Origin: Flavobacterium sp. KACC 22763 | Lineage (GTDB): Bacteria > Bacteroidota > Bacteroidia > Flavobacteriales > Flavobacteriaceae | Assembly (NCBI RefSeq): GCF_028736155.1 | Contig: NZ_CP117879.1 | Location: forward strand, 4,588,001 to 4,652,000 | Direction: 5' to 3' | Length of the DNA: 64,000 nucleotides | Part shown: positions 33,059 through 43,037 of the stretch, piece by piece | Layout: each line of letters starts with the position of its first letter | Numbering within the stretch: the stretch's first letter is position 1 | The notes under the pieces: generated by a model | What the model was told of the DNA's origin: nothing | What the model saw: the letters and a program-made list of their open reading frames with translations, nothing else | Database searches by the model: none | Position numbers and translations under genes: made by a program

Positions 33059-35167
33059 TTACTTTTTAGGTAAGGCTTTAAAACCCATATTGTAAAGCGT
33101 GAAAGCTTGAATATCTACACTTTCTTGAATGCTAGCCGCAACAGATTTCCCTGCTCCGTGTCCTGCTTTTACATCAATTCTAATTAAAACCGGATTTTCT
33201 CCTGTCTGTTTTTCCTGTAATTCAGAAGCAAATTTAAAACTGTGAGCTGGAACAACACGATCATCATGATCTCCAGTAGTTACCATTGTTGCTGGATAAT
33301 GCGTTCCCTGTTTTACGTTATGAACTGGAGAATATCCTTTTAAGTATTCGAACATTTCTTTGCTATCTTGAGCAGTTCCGTAATCAAAAGCCCATCCTGC
33401 TCCTGCTGTAAAAGCATTGTAACGAAGCATATCCATAACTCCAACTGCTGGCAATGCTACTTTCATTAAATCTGGACGCTGAGTCATAGTTGCACCAACC
33501 AATAAACCTCCATTAGATCCTCCGCGAATAGCTAAATAATCAGAAGAAGTATATTTTTGTGCAATTAAATATTCTGCAGCGGCAATAAAATCATCAAATA
33601 CATTTTGTTTTTGAAGCTTGGTTCCTGCATCATGCCATTTTTTTCCATATTCTCCGCCACCTCTTAAGTTAGCAACTGCATAAACCCCACCGTTTTCCAT
33701 CCAAACTGCATTAGATATACTGAAACTTGGAGTTAAACTAATATTGAATCCGCCGTAACCATAAAGGATTGTTGGGTTTTTACCATCTAATTTTGTTCCT
33801 TTTTTATAAGTAATAATCATCGGAACTTTTGTACCATCTTTTGAAGTGTAGAAAACTTGTTTTGATTCGTAATCTTCACTTTTGAAATCTACTTTTGGTT
33901 TTTGATACACTTCAGATTTACCAGATTTCGGTTCCAATGAATAGATGCTTCCTGGTGTTGTATAGTTGGTAAAACTGTAGTATAAAATTTTATCGTCTTT
34001 TTTACCGCTAAATCCGCCAGCAGTTCCTACTGCAGGAAGTTTAATTTCACGAACCAATTTTCCGTTGTAATCATATTGCTGTACAAATGAAACAGCATCT
34101 TTGGTATAATTGGCAAAGAAATAGCCAGCTCCAGTTGAAGGCGATAAAATATCTTTGGTTTCTTTAATAAAATCTTTCCAGTTTTCAGGCTTCGGATTTG
34201 CAGCATCAACAGTTATGATGCGTTTGTTAGGAGCATTAAAATCTGTTTCAATAAACAATTTACTGCCCTGGTTTTCGATAACATTATTGTCGCTGTCAAA
34301 GTTGTCAACGATTGTAACAATAGGACTATTGGCTTTAGTCAGATCTTTAATGTATAATTCATTTCCGTAAGTAGAGTTAGCAGCTGTAATTACCAAATAA
34401 CGATTGTCTTCGGTAACATATCCTCCCACATACCTTCTTTTTTGATCTGCTCCAAAAATTACTTTATCGTCTTTTTGAGAAGTTCCCAATTTGTGGAAAT
34501 ATAATTTGTGCTGATCAGTTTTAGCAGATAATTCGCTTCCTTTCGGTTTGTCATAACTTGAGTAGTAGAAACCTTCATTTCCGTGCCAAGAGACACCACT
34601 GAATTTTATGTCAACCAAAGTGTCTTCTAAAACTTTTTTAGAAAGTGCATCTATGATAATTACTTTTCTCCAGTCGCTTCCGCCTTCAGAAATTGCATAA
34701 GCTGCTTTGCTTCCGTCTTCAGAAAAATCAAGTCCGCCAAGAGAAGTTGTTCCATCTTTAGAGAAAGTATTCGGATCTAGGAAAATTTCTTCCTTGCCAT
34801 TTTCATCCTTTCTATAAACAACAGATTGATTTTGAAGACCGTTATTTTTTGAATAATAAGTAAATTTTCCTTCTTTGGATGGAGCTCCAATTTTTTCGTA
34901 GTTCCAAAGTTTTTCCATTCGCTTTTTAAGTTCTTCGCGAAACGGAATTTTATCTAAATAAGCATAAGTAATTTCATTTTCAGCTTTTACCCAAGCACCG
35001 GTTTCGGCAGATTTATCATCTTCTAACCAACGGTACGGATCGCTCACTTTGGTATCAAAGTAAACATCAAAAGTCTCTCCTTTTTTAGTTTGCGGATATT
35101 GCATTTTGCCTTGTCCAAATGATATTCCTGCAGTTGTAATTGCCATTAATAAAAATGTTTTTTTCAT
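33059..35167 (-). CDS. Secreted prolyl oligopeptidase (S9A family)
   Basis: The 702-residue protein has a signal peptide (MKKTFLLMAITTAGISFG), a beta-propeller (about 70-410; VSDPYRWLEDDKSAETGAWV is the family start) and an alpha/beta-hydrolase domain. Catalytic residues are the Ser in IRGGSNGGLLVG, the Asp in TGDHDDRVVP and the His in KAGHGAGK. It cuts short peptides after proline; with the signal it acts in the periplasm. Flavobacterial prolyl endopeptidases of this type are well known. Confidence 0.93.
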   Translation of the reverse strand: MKKTFLLMAITTAGISFGQGKMQYPQTKKGETFDVYFDTKVSDPYRWLEDDKSAETGAWVKAENEITYAYLDKIPFREELKKRMEKLWNYEKIGAPSKEGKFTYYSKNNGLQNQSVVYRKDENGKEEIFLDPNTFSKDGTTSLGGLDFSEDGSKAAYAISEGGSDWRKVIIIDALSKKVLEDTLVDIKFSGVSWHGNEGFYYSSYDKPKGSELSAKTDQHKLYFHKLGTSQKDDKVIFGADQKRRYVGGYVTEDNRYLVITAANSTYGNELYIKDLTKANSPIVTIVDNFDSDNNVIENQGSKLFIETDFNAPNKRIITVDAANPKPENWKDFIKETKDILSPSTGAGYFFANYTKDAVSFVQQYDYNGKLVREIKLPAVGTAGGFSGKKDDKILYYSFTNYTTPGSIYSLEPKSGKSEVYQKPKVDFKSEDYESKQVFYTSKDGTKVPMIITYKKGTKLDGKNPTILYGYGGFNISLTPSFSISNAVWMENGGVYAVANLRGGGEYGKKWHDAGTKLQKQNVFDDFIAAAEYLIAQKYTSSDYLAIRGGSNGGLLVGATMTQRPDLMKVALPAVGVMDMLRYNAFTAGAGWAFDYGTAQDSKEMFEYLKGYSPVHNVKQGTHYPATMVTTGDHDDRVVPAHSFKFASELQEKQTGENPVLIRIDVKAGHGAGKSVAASIQESVDIQAFTLYNMGFKALPKK

Positions 35168-35232
35168 AGTTAGTTTTTATCTGTTGTAACAAAAATAGCA
35201 CTTTTTGTTGTGAAAATTGAAATGAAAAAATT

Positions 35233-35300
35233 AAACCATATAAGCTATATAAGATCATTAAACGGCTTGCTTAATTTTACTTATATGACTTATATGGTTT
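35233..35300. repeat. Copy 1 of the ACCATATAAG inverted repeat family
   Basis: Arms AAACCATATAAGCTATATAAG (35233-35253) and its 19/21 complement (35280-35300). Related copies are at 57884-58042 and 63317-63459. It lies between the TonB receptor stop and the S9 peptidase start. Confidence 0.65.
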
Positions 35301-35307
35301 CAAATTG

Positions 35308-37515
35308 TTACAGATTAAAATTGACTCCCAAAACGATATTTCTTCCAATATTCGGAATACCGTCTGTTTTTAATCTAGAAAGATGTGCAATATATTTTTT
35401 ATCAAATAAATTGTTTCCATTTAAGTTAATGTCGAAAGCAGTTTTTCCTAGTTTAACAGTTCCTCCAAAACCTAAATTTACCAAAGTATAGCCTTTAGAA
35501 GCTGTTTCGAAACCGCTTACGTTATCTTGGCTAAAGGTTGAAGAAACATTCAGAGAAGCAAAACCTTCGCTTAACCAGTTTTTGATATTAAATTCAGTTC
35601 TCAATGTATTATTCCAATTATTTGCAGGAATCAAAGGCAGATAATCTTTGTTTTCTTTTTTACCTGTAACTGTTTCAAAACTAGTTTCAAAATGCAACCA
35701 GTCTAAAGGATGCGGATGAAAATGCAGACCAACTTCACCTCCATACAATTGCGCATTATCTTGAACATAAGCAAAAACATCATTATCATCTCGAACTTCC
35801 CCAGTTGGCGAAGTATAGATATAATTGTTTACGTGATTGTAAAATCCGTTTACAAAGAATTCAAAATGCGTGCTTTTGTATTCTAAGTTCAAATCGGTCT
35901 GAACGTTTTGTTCTGTTTTCAAATTAGCATTTCCAATTTCGTAACGATTTGTACCTTCATGGACACCGTTTGAAGTCAATTCTGCCAAGTTTGGAGCTCT
36001 AAATCCTGTCGCAACATTTAAACGGAAAGTTAAAGGTTCAGCAAATTTGGTTTTATATCCTAAAGAAGCATTAAAGCTGTCAAAAGATCGGTCTAAAGCT
36101 TGAAAATAACCTTCCTCACCTTCAATTCCGTGAGCGATCGAAGTGATATTACGGTTGTCAAAACGCAATCCGGCTTGAATAACGCTATTGTCCCATTCGT
36201 AATTTGCCGTTCCAAAAACACCAAAATCATTGGTTGTTGCGTCTGGAATCAAATATTCTTCTCCAGAATTTTTATTGGTTTGATGCATTCCCTGAACTCC
36301 CAAAATGGTTTCGATTTTTCCGAATTTAGGGAAATGATATTTAGCATTATAATTGAAAGTGTTCAGTTTCATGTGTAAAGACGCTTCATTGCTGTCTTCA
36401 AATTCGCTTCTGTCATTGGCAATGTATCCTAAATCAACATCTAGTTTAGAGTTTTCAAAAAAGATAACATTGTTTAAACTCAATAAATGATTGAAAATTC
36501 CCTGTCTCGGAAATTGTGTGTCTTTGCTCGAAGATTGTTCTGCAATTCCATCTTCAGGAATTCCAATATCCAATTTGTTGTAGTTGTATCTTAAAACACT
36601 TGAAAAACTTGAATTGCTGTAACCAATACCAGTTTTAAAATCAGTTTCGTTGTAACGAGAATTGGTTACGCGGTCACCGCCAGCTATTTTGTAATCAGAA
36701 TGTGTGTTGTAACTTCCACGAGCTAAGAATTTCCAATTGTCAGTAGACGTTTTTAATCCGATAGAAGAATTGCTTCCTTCTGTATTTGTAAAATATTTTT
36801 GGCTGAAATTAGCTTTAAAATCACCAGCATCAGCAAATTTTTCAGGATTAAAATACAAAACACCTCCCAAAGCATCAGAACCATATAATAAAGAAGCTGG
36901 GCCTTTGATAACTTCAACACTTTCTATTCCAGCATCATTTAAACCCAAACCATGCTCGTCTCCAAACTGCTGGTTTTCGATACGAACACCTTGAGAATAA
37001 ACCAAAACACGATTACCGCTAAGTCCGCGAATGACAGGTTTTCCGATAGAAGTTCCTGTTGAAATTTGAGAAACTCCTGGAATCGTTGCCAAACCTTCAA
37101 TTAAAGTTGAGGTTCCTTTTTGCTGTAATGTTTTAATGCTTTCATGCTCAATTTTCATTACGTTTTGCGATTGCAGCTTATTGAAAGGCGTTGAAACCAC
37201 AACTTCGTCCATTTCTAAAATAGATTCTTCAAGTGTAATGTCTAACGTATTTTGCTTAAGCAGTTTTGCGATGGTTTTATTTTGATTGGCGTATCCAACA
37301 TAAGTGAAAGCGATGCGAAGGCTTCCGTTTGGAAGATTATTCAATTCGTATTTTCCGTTTGCGTCTGTTGTAGTTCCTTTATGTAATTCTGGTGCGTAAA
37401 CAGAAACTCCTGGCAACGGATTATTCTGGTTGTCGGTTACGGTTCCTGAAACCGAATTTTGAGCAGTAAGCATGCCCGAAAACCCTAAAACAAGGGCAAT
37501 TATAAAATTTTTCAT
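35308..37515 (-). CDS. TonB-dependent outer-membrane receptor, ZnuD-like
   Basis: The 735-residue receptor has a signal peptide (MKNFIIALVLGFSGMLTAQ), a CarboxypepD-regulatory-like domain (25-105; SGTVTDNQNNPLPGVSVYAP), a plug (about 120-230; ATIPGVSQISTGTSIGKPVI and VLVYSQGVRIENQQFGDEHG) and a 22-strand barrel ending NIVLGVNFNL. The plug motifs GDEHGLGLNDAGIESVEVIK and SLLYGSDALGG are like those of ZnuD-type zinc receptors. The partner upstream is a His/Cys-rich protein, which favours metal uptake; zinc is inferred. Confidence 0.85.
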   Translation of the reverse strand: MKNFIIALVLGFSGMLTAQNSVSGTVTDNQNNPLPGVSVYAPELHKGTTTDANGKYELNNLPNGSLRIAFTYVGYANQNKTIAKLLKQNTLDITLEESILEMDEVVVSTPFNKLQSQNVMKIEHESIKTLQQKGTSTLIEGLATIPGVSQISTGTSIGKPVIRGLSGNRVLVYSQGVRIENQQFGDEHGLGLNDAGIESVEVIKGPASLLYGSDALGGVLYFNPEKFADAGDFKANFSQKYFTNTEGSNSSIGLKTSTDNWKFLARGSYNTHSDYKIAGGDRVTNSRYNETDFKTGIGYSNSSFSSVLRYNYNKLDIGIPEDGIAEQSSSKDTQFPRQGIFNHLLSLNNVIFFENSKLDVDLGYIANDRSEFEDSNEASLHMKLNTFNYNAKYHFPKFGKIETILGVQGMHQTNKNSGEEYLIPDATTNDFGVFGTANYEWDNSVIQAGLRFDNRNITSIAHGIEGEEGYFQALDRSFDSFNASLGYKTKFAEPLTFRLNVATGFRAPNLAELTSNGVHEGTNRYEIGNANLKTEQNVQTDLNLEYKSTHFEFFVNGFYNHVNNYIYTSPTGEVRDDNDVFAYVQDNAQLYGGEVGLHFHPHPLDWLHFETSFETVTGKKENKDYLPLIPANNWNNTLRTEFNIKNWLSEGFASLNVSSTFSQDNVSGFETASKGYTLVNLGFGGTVKLGKTAFDINLNGNNLFDKKYIAHLSRLKTDGIPNIGRNIVLGVNFNL

Positions 37516-37679
37516 TTGAAAATGATGCTATAGTTAAATTGAGTTTTTTTTCTTCGAATGAAAACCAAAAACTAACAATAAAGCATTCTGATCCTAATTG
37601 ATAAAAATAGGACTAGGAAACTCAATGTTGTTTTGAATTTAAATGAAAAGAAATATGATTTTTTTCGAATAATCGAAAC

Positions 37680-38033
37680 TTAAGAAACTATAGCAGCAGG
37701 TGGACCACGTAAGAAATACGAAGGTGATGAAATAGAGAAGATTTTCTCTGTAATGGGGAAGAAATAAGCAAATTCTTTTTCAAAAGAATGAAATTGAAAT
37801 TGAAAAGTCTCTGGAACAATATAACTTCCAAAGGCAAAATTACAAACAAAACAAACGTCATAATCATGATGCTGATGCGTTATTTCTCCGCTCGGATCAT
37901 TATAATTGTGATGGCACTGTTTTTCTGAAAGCTGCTTTACAATATGCTCATAACTGTGTATCGACTGAAACAATATCGAGAACAATATTGTTACAGCAAA
38001 CGATAAACTTAATATGAGCTGCTTTTTCTTCAT
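37680..38033 (-). CDS. Small His/Cys-rich exported protein next to the metal receptor
   Basis: The 117-residue product starts MKKKQLILSLSFAVTILFSI, a signal or anchor helix, followed by a metal-binding-like cluster (KQCHHNYND, THQHHDYDVCFVC) and an end in FLRGPPAAIVS, a tail I have seen in small Bacteroidota proteins next to metal genes. It may deliver or sense zinc or copper. The ATG at 38033 is used; a TTG three codons before overlaps the promoter box. It lies 164 nt upstream of the receptor gene, same strand. Confidence 0.7.
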   Translation of the reverse strand: MKKKQLILSLSFAVTILFSILFQSIHSYEHIVKQLSEKQCHHNYNDPSGEITHQHHDYDVCFVCNFAFGSYIVPETFQFQFHSFEKEFAYFFPITEKIFSISSPSYFLRGPPAAIVS

Positions 38034-38039
38034 ACACCG

Positions 38040-38047
38040 CAAAGGTA
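38040..38047 (-). promoter_or_regulatory. Promoter -7 box touching the start of the His-rich gene
   Basis: Minus strand TACCTTTG, exact TAnnTTTG, only 6 nt before the ATG. If used, the message would be almost leaderless. Confidence 0.4.
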
Positions 38048-38259
38048 TAAAAGATAAAAAGAAAATTGATTAATTTTTTGTTTCAACGAATTGATTTATT
38101 GAAAAAAATGCAGCAATTAATTTTATTCGCAGTCAAAATGAGAATATTTTCACTTCTTATCTTTACTACAGAAAGCATTATATTATATTTGTAAGTGAAA
38201 TAAATGAGCGTAGAAAAGCGTTTATTTATAATCATCTCTTTAAAAAAACGAACCACGAT

Positions 38260-38964
38260 ATGCGAATTATTTTTAGCTGCTTATTTTTACTCACTTTTTT
38301 TAACTCTTTTGCACAAGAAGACGTTAAGCCTGAGATAAAACCAGCTATAAAAATAGATTCTCTGTATCGAGAAGATCAGTTTTATTTCTCGGTAACGTAT
38401 AACATGTTTACCGATATCCCAGTCGATTTCAAACAGAATAAATTCTCACTTGGACTTTCAGGAGGTTTCTTGCGAGATATGCCGGTTAATAAATCCAGAA
38501 CCGTTGCTATTGCTGCAGGTTTAGGTTTAAGTTATCAAAACTATTATCAAAATTTAACGATTTCTGAAGACGCTTCGGGTGCAATTATTTATGGCGTAAA
38601 TGATTACGGACAATTTGTTTCCAATCGTTACAGACAATATTCGGTAGATCTTCCAATCGAATTCAGATGGCGAAATTCTACTTATGAAAGCACTAAATTC
38701 TGGCGCATTTATGGTGGAGTGAAACTGAGTTATATCTTTTCGAGTGCCTCTACTCTTGATGATGGAGAAAACACATATAAAATCAAAAACAACGGAGACA
38801 TCAATAAATTTCAGTACGGTCCGTATCTTGCCGCAGGATACAATACATGGAATGTGTATGTGTATTATGGTTTAAGCTCTTTATTTAATTCAGCAACAAC
38901 TTTGAACGGCGAAAAGATCAATATGAAAACCTTAAACGCGGGACTGATTTTTTATATTCTATAA
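38260..38964 (+). CDS. PorT-like outer-membrane beta-barrel protein
   Basis: The 234-residue protein has a signal peptide (MRIIFSCLFLLTFFNSFAQ) and barrel strands such as QFYFSVTYNMFTDIPVDF, FSLGLSGGFLRDMPV, YSVDLPIEFRWRN, YGGVKLSYIFSS and TLNAGLIFYIL. This pattern matches the PorT family; PorT itself is a type IX secretion accessory, but this class is broad, so a secretion role is not certain. Its stop overlaps the next convergent gene by 6 nt. Confidence 0.78.
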   Translation: MRIIFSCLFLLTFFNSFAQEDVKPEIKPAIKIDSLYREDQFYFSVTYNMFTDIPVDFKQNKFSLGLSGGFLRDMPVNKSRTVAIAAGLGLSYQNYYQNLTISEDASGAIIYGVNDYGQFVSNRYRQYSVDLPIEFRWRNSTYESTKFWRIYGGVKLSYIFSSASTLDDGENTYKIKNNGDINKFQYGPYLAAGYNTWNVYVYYGLSSLFNSATTLNGEKINMKTLNAGLIFYIL

Positions 38965-39564
38965 CCACAAGTATAAAAATAAAAGCTGAGGCATTATTCC
39001 AATAAATAATCCTATTAGTATTTCTCTAGAAGTATGTGCATTCATTTCTAAACGTGAGGAAGCCACAATTCCTGACAGTAAAATTAGCAAAGCTGCCCAA
39101 TAGGGATTATGCAGCTGAAGATGAATGTTTAATCCGATAACAAAAATTGTCAACCCTGAGATAGCGACCATATGTAAGCTTGCTTTTGTCTTAAACAGTA
39201 CACATACCAATGCCAAAATTGTACTGAATAAAGCAGCAAGAAAAAAGAAGTGAAGTTCTGGATAACGCGTAATTATAATGCTTCTTTTTACGAGCAAGAT
39301 ATATAAAAAACACTGCAAAATGAGCGGAATGGTTCGTTCTGAAGTTTGACTCAGCATTATTGATTTTACATGGCCAGTCGATTTTAACAGTAAATAAAAT
39401 AAGACAGGAACAATTATATTAATGACTAAAATCTGTATTAAAACAAAGTATTTTTCCTGAGTACTAAAAACATCGTCTTTATAAAATAGGTAAAACAAAG
39501 TAGCGTATAGCGATATAAAAATCGGATGTAATATATAAGAGAATATTGGAAGTACTTTTTTCAA
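38959..39564 (-). CDS. Multi-pass membrane protein, PAP2-like C-terminus
   Basis: The 201-residue protein has about six transmembrane helices (YILHPIFISLYATLFYLFY; VLIQILVINIIVPVLFYLLL; MVAISGLTIFVIGLNIHLQL; ILIGLFIGIMPQLLFLYLWL). The end SSRLEMNAHTSREILIGLF looks like part of a phosphatase PAP2 motif, but a complete active site is not seen. I choose a TTG at 39564, giving KKVLPIFSYILHPIF; the longer frame from 39678 reads through a dispersed repeat. No other known function. Confidence 0.65.
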   Translation of the reverse strand: MKKVLPIFSYILHPIFISLYATLFYLFYKDDVFSTQEKYFVLIQILVINIIVPVLFYLLLKSTGHVKSIMLSQTSERTIPLILQCFLYILLVKRSIIITRYPELHFFFLAALFSTILALVCVLFKTKASLHMVAISGLTIFVIGLNIHLQLHNPYWAALLILLSGIVASSRLEMNAHTSREILIGLFIGIMPQLLFLYLWL

Positions 39565-39603
39565 AACATGGAAATTTGTGGTGTAAAAACAAATATAAAC
39601 AAT

Positions 39604-39950
39604 AAATGTTTTCTGCCACGAATTACACGAATTCACACGAATTATTTTTTTGTCACATATTTTAAGGATTATAATCAATGATAATCTTTTAATCTGTGGC
39701 TAAAATTTTTTCACGCAGATTTGGCTGATCTAGCAGATTTTTTTAAATGTTTTCTGCCACGAATTACACGAATTCACACGAATTATTTTTTTGTAGCATA
39801 TTTTAAGGATTATAATCAATGATAATCTTTTAATCTGTGGCTAAAAATTTTCACGCAGATTTAGCAGATTATTTTAAAAAATTAATTTGTGTGAATTCGT
39901 GCAATTTGTGGCAAATCTACTTTTTCGGCACTTTCAAATAAATTGAATAA
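39604..39950. repeat. 141-bp tandem duplication of the GCCACGAATT repeat
   Basis: Units at 39604-39744 and from 39745 share TTTTCTGCCACGAATTACAC, CACGAATTATTTTTTTGT and TTTTAATCTGTGGCTAAA almost base for base. An inverted end (TTAATTTGTGTGAATTCGTG) follows at 39880-39915. The whole spacer 39565-40014 has no gene. Confidence 0.75.
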
Positions 39951-40014
39951 TTAGTGAAAATTTGGGAAATTCATGGCAAACCTTTTTTTAAATTTGAAAA
40001 AAAGAAATTTCCAA

Positions 40015-42486
40015 ATGAGCCTAAATTTAAAAAGCCTGGTTTCAGTACTTAATGCCAAATGGATTGGTACAAATGCAGATGTTTTAATCGATCATATTTC
40101 AATTGATAGCCGCTCGCTTCAAAACGGATCACAGACTTTATTTTTTGCTCTGGCCGGTGTAAATAACGACGCTCATTTGTTTATTCCAGATTTAATAGAA
40201 AATGGTGTTCAGAATTTTGTGGTTCAGTATATTCCAGATGGTTATATAGATAAGGCTAATTTTTTGGTTGTCGAGAATACGCTTCAGGCACTTCAAGAAT
40301 TTGCGGCTTATTATAGAAATATTTTCCATTTTCCAGTAATCGGATTAACTGGAAGTAACGGTAAAACGATTGTAAAAGAATGGCTTAATTTCTTACTGAG
40401 TCCTGATTATAATATTATTAGAAGTCCAAAAAGCTACAATTCTCAAGTTGGAGTTCCACTTTCTGTAATTGGTATTAATGAAAAACATAATTTAGGCATT
40501 TTCGAAGCTGGAATTTCGACAGTTAACGAAATGATTAAACTGGAGAAAATCATTAAACCTACAATAGGAGTGCTTACCAATATTGGAAGTGCACACGATG
40601 AAGGATTTTTGAATTTAGTACAGAAGATTGATGAAAAATTACTTTTGTTCAAAGATTGTCCAATCATTATCTATCAGAAAACAGAAGTTGTAGAATCATG
40701 TCTAACCCAGTTTGCTGCAGAATATATGATTCATCCTCGAAAGCTTTTTTCGTGGAGTTTTACAGATAAAAAAGCAGATGTTTTTATTGAAAAAAGAGAA
40801 TATAAAAACGACCATACTTTTATTCAATATCATTATAAAAATGAGGTTTTCAATTTAGAAATTCCGTTTAACGATTCGGCTTCTATAGAAAATGCGATTT
40901 CTTGTTTGTTGGTTTTACTGCATTTTAATTATGATCAGGAAACCATTCAAAGCCGAATTCAGATGCTGTATCCAGTTCGAATGCGTTTGGAAGTTAAGAA
41001 CGGAATCAACAACTGCAGTATTATTGATGATAGTTACAGTTCTGATTTTCAATCGCTAAAAATTGCTTTGGATTTCTTAGAAAGCCAGAAGAAAAAAGGT
41101 GCTTCAAAAACCGTTATTTTATCAGATATTTTCCAAAGCGGATTTACCAATGAAGAATTATATTCTAAAGTAGCCCAATTAATTTCAGACAATAAAATTA
41201 ACCGTGTAATTGGCATTGGGCCAACGATTTCTTCTTTTGCAGCAAAGTTTCCAAACAGTACCATGTTTGAAAATACAGCCAATTTTATTGCAGCAATTGA
41301 TAATTTTAATTTTCACAATGAAACGATTTTGATAAAAGGAGCAAGATCATTTGAGTTTGAAGAAATCGTTTCGCTACTGGAAGAAAAAACGCATGAGACC
41401 ATTCTCGAAATTAATCTCGATGCTATCAGCCATAATTTTAATTACTACAAATCAAAGTTGGCACCAGGTGTCAAAATGATGGTTATGGTAAAGGCTTTTG
41501 GTTATGGAAATGGAGGATTAGAAATTGCTAAACTTTTAGAACATCATAAAGTGGATTATTTGGGTGTGGCTTTTGCCGATGAAGGAATATCGTTGAAAAA
41601 TGGCGGAATAAAAGTCCCGATTATGGTTCTAAATCCTGAGTCTACGAGTTTTCCATCTATGATTCAGTATCAATTAGAACCTGAAATTTATAGTTTGAAA
41701 GGATTAAATGCCTTTTTGAAAATTGCCCGCGAAAAGAACTTAAAAGATTACCCAATTCATATCAAAATGGATACGGGAATGCATCGTTTAGGTTTTGAAA
41801 ACAATACGATCGATGAACTGATTGCAACATTAAAAGGAAATTCGACAGTTCGTGTTCAGAGCATTTTATCGCATCTGGCAACAAGTGATGATCCAAAACA
41901 TTTTGATTTTGTGAGACAGCAGATTGCCTTGTTCGAAAAGCTTTCTTCAAGACTAATGACCGAATTAAACATTAATCCAATCCGACATACTTTAAATACT
42001 TCAGGAATCAGTAATTTTCCTGATGCACAATACAGCATGGTACGTTTAGGAATTGGATTGTACGGCGTTTCAAACGATCCTGCAGAACAGAAATATCTGG
42101 AAAATGTAGGAACTCTGAAATCCATAATTTCTCAAATTAGATCAATTCCTACTGGCGACAGCGTTGGTTATGGGCGTCGTTTTATGGCCGATAGAGAAAC
42201 CAAAATTGCCACAATCCCGATTGGTTACGCAGACGGAATTTCGAGATTATGGGGAAATGAAGTAGGATATGTAACAATCAAAAATCAGAAAGCAAAAATC
42301 GTGGGAAGCGTCTGCATGGATATGCTGATGGTTGATGTAAGCCATATCGATTGCAAAGAAGGCGATTCGGTAATTATTTTTGGCGAAAGCCCGACTGTGA
42401 TAGAGATGGCTGTAGCCTTAAAAACAATTCCGTATGAGATAATGACGAGTATTTCGCAGCGTGTTAAGAGGGTATTTTTTAGATAA
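40015..42486 (+). CDS. Bifunctional MurF ligase / alanine racemase
   Basis: The 823-residue fusion has an N-terminal MurF half (1-455; ATP site IGLTGSNGKTIVKEWLNF, NIGSAHDEGFL, IIDDSYSSDFQSL) and a C-terminal PLP alanine racemase (460-823; PLP lysine in MVMVKAFGYGNGG, IKMDTGMHRLGF, RLGIGLYG, SVCMDMLMVDV). It adds D-Ala-D-Ala to UDP-MurNAc-tripeptide and also makes D-Ala from L-Ala, both for peptidoglycan. This fusion is standard in Bacteroidota. The ATG at 40015 (MSLNLKSLVSVL) is used; an earlier ATG at 39973 lies in repeat DNA. Confidence 0.93.
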   Translation: MSLNLKSLVSVLNAKWIGTNADVLIDHISIDSRSLQNGSQTLFFALAGVNNDAHLFIPDLIENGVQNFVVQYIPDGYIDKANFLVVENTLQALQEFAAYYRNIFHFPVIGLTGSNGKTIVKEWLNFLLSPDYNIIRSPKSYNSQVGVPLSVIGINEKHNLGIFEAGISTVNEMIKLEKIIKPTIGVLTNIGSAHDEGFLNLVQKIDEKLLLFKDCPIIIYQKTEVVESCLTQFAAEYMIHPRKLFSWSFTDKKADVFIEKREYKNDHTFIQYHYKNEVFNLEIPFNDSASIENAISCLLVLLHFNYDQETIQSRIQMLYPVRMRLEVKNGINNCSIIDDSYSSDFQSLKIALDFLESQKKKGASKTVILSDIFQSGFTNEELYSKVAQLISDNKINRVIGIGPTISSFAAKFPNSTMFENTANFIAAIDNFNFHNETILIKGARSFEFEEIVSLLEEKTHETILEINLDAISHNFNYYKSKLAPGVKMMVMVKAFGYGNGGLEIAKLLEHHKVDYLGVAFADEGISLKNGGIKVPIMVLNPESTSFPSMIQYQLEPEIYSLKGLNAFLKIAREKNLKDYPIHIKMDTGMHRLGFENNTIDELIATLKGNSTVRVQSILSHLATSDDPKHFDFVRQQIALFEKLSSRLMTELNINPIRHTLNTSGISNFPDAQYSMVRLGIGLYGVSNDPAEQKYLENVGTLKSIISQIRSIPTGDSVGYGRRFMADRETKIATIPIGYADGISRLWGNEVGYVTIKNQKAKIVGSVCMDMLMVDVSHIDCKEGDSVIIFGESPTVIEMAVALKTIPYEIMTSISQRVKRVFFR

Positions 42487-42554
42487 TCTTAAAAAAATCC
42501 AATAAAAATGCGTATTTTCGATATTCATTTATTATTCAACTAAACAGATCAAGT

Positions 42555-42932
42555 ATGGGATTTTTTTCAGAATTTAAGGAATTTGCAATGAAAGGCAACG
42601 TGGTTGACCTGGCTGTCGGGGTGATCATTGGAGCTGCTTTTGGTAAAATTGTCAGCTCATTTATTGAAGATGTAATTACGCCATTGCTGTTGAAACCAGC
42701 TTTAGATGCTGCGCATTTATCGACTATTGAACAATTAACTGCTTTTGGAGGTGTAAAATACGGAGTATTTATATCGGCAGTAATTAACTTTGTAATTGTA
42801 GCTTTTGTTCTATTCCTGATAATTAAAGGAATAAATCATGCAAAAAAGAAAGATGTTGCACCACCGCCTCCAGCTGGACCAACTCAAGAAGAATTATTGA
42901 CACAGATTAGAGATTTATTGAAAAATAAATAA
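42555..42932 (+). CDS. mscL: Large-conductance mechanosensitive channel
   Basis: 125 residues, the usual MscL size. It has the N-terminal FFSEFKEFAMKGNVVDLAVG helix, TM1 (GVIIGAAFGKIVSSF), a short loop with LTAFGGVKYGVF, TM2 (VINFVIVAFVLFLIIK) and a charged C-terminal helix (EELLTQIRDLLKNK). It opens under membrane tension during osmotic downshock. A terminator follows. Confidence 0.96.
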   Translation: MGFFSEFKEFAMKGNVVDLAVGVIIGAAFGKIVSSFIEDVITPLLLKPALDAAHLSTIEQLTAFGGVKYGVFISAVINFVIVAFVLFLIIKGINHAKKKDVAPPPPAGPTQEELLTQIRDLLKNK

Positions 42933-42963
42933 AAATATAATACCGCTACACTAAGTCTAACTT

Positions 42964-42991
42964 AACCGCCTTCTAAAGAGGCGGTTTTTTT
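42964..42991 (+). terminator. mscL terminator
   Basis: Stem AACCGCCT/AGGCGGTT, 7-nt loop, then a T run. Confidence 0.85.
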
Positions 42992-43037
42992 ACAAAATGT
43001 TTATTTTGTAACAATTTGTTATTTTTTGTGAATCGCC

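Noticed and set aside
38980-39564. Complete PAP2 phosphatase
   Set aside because: Only a partial C-terminal similarity; the three phosphatase motifs with catalytic His and Arg are not complete.
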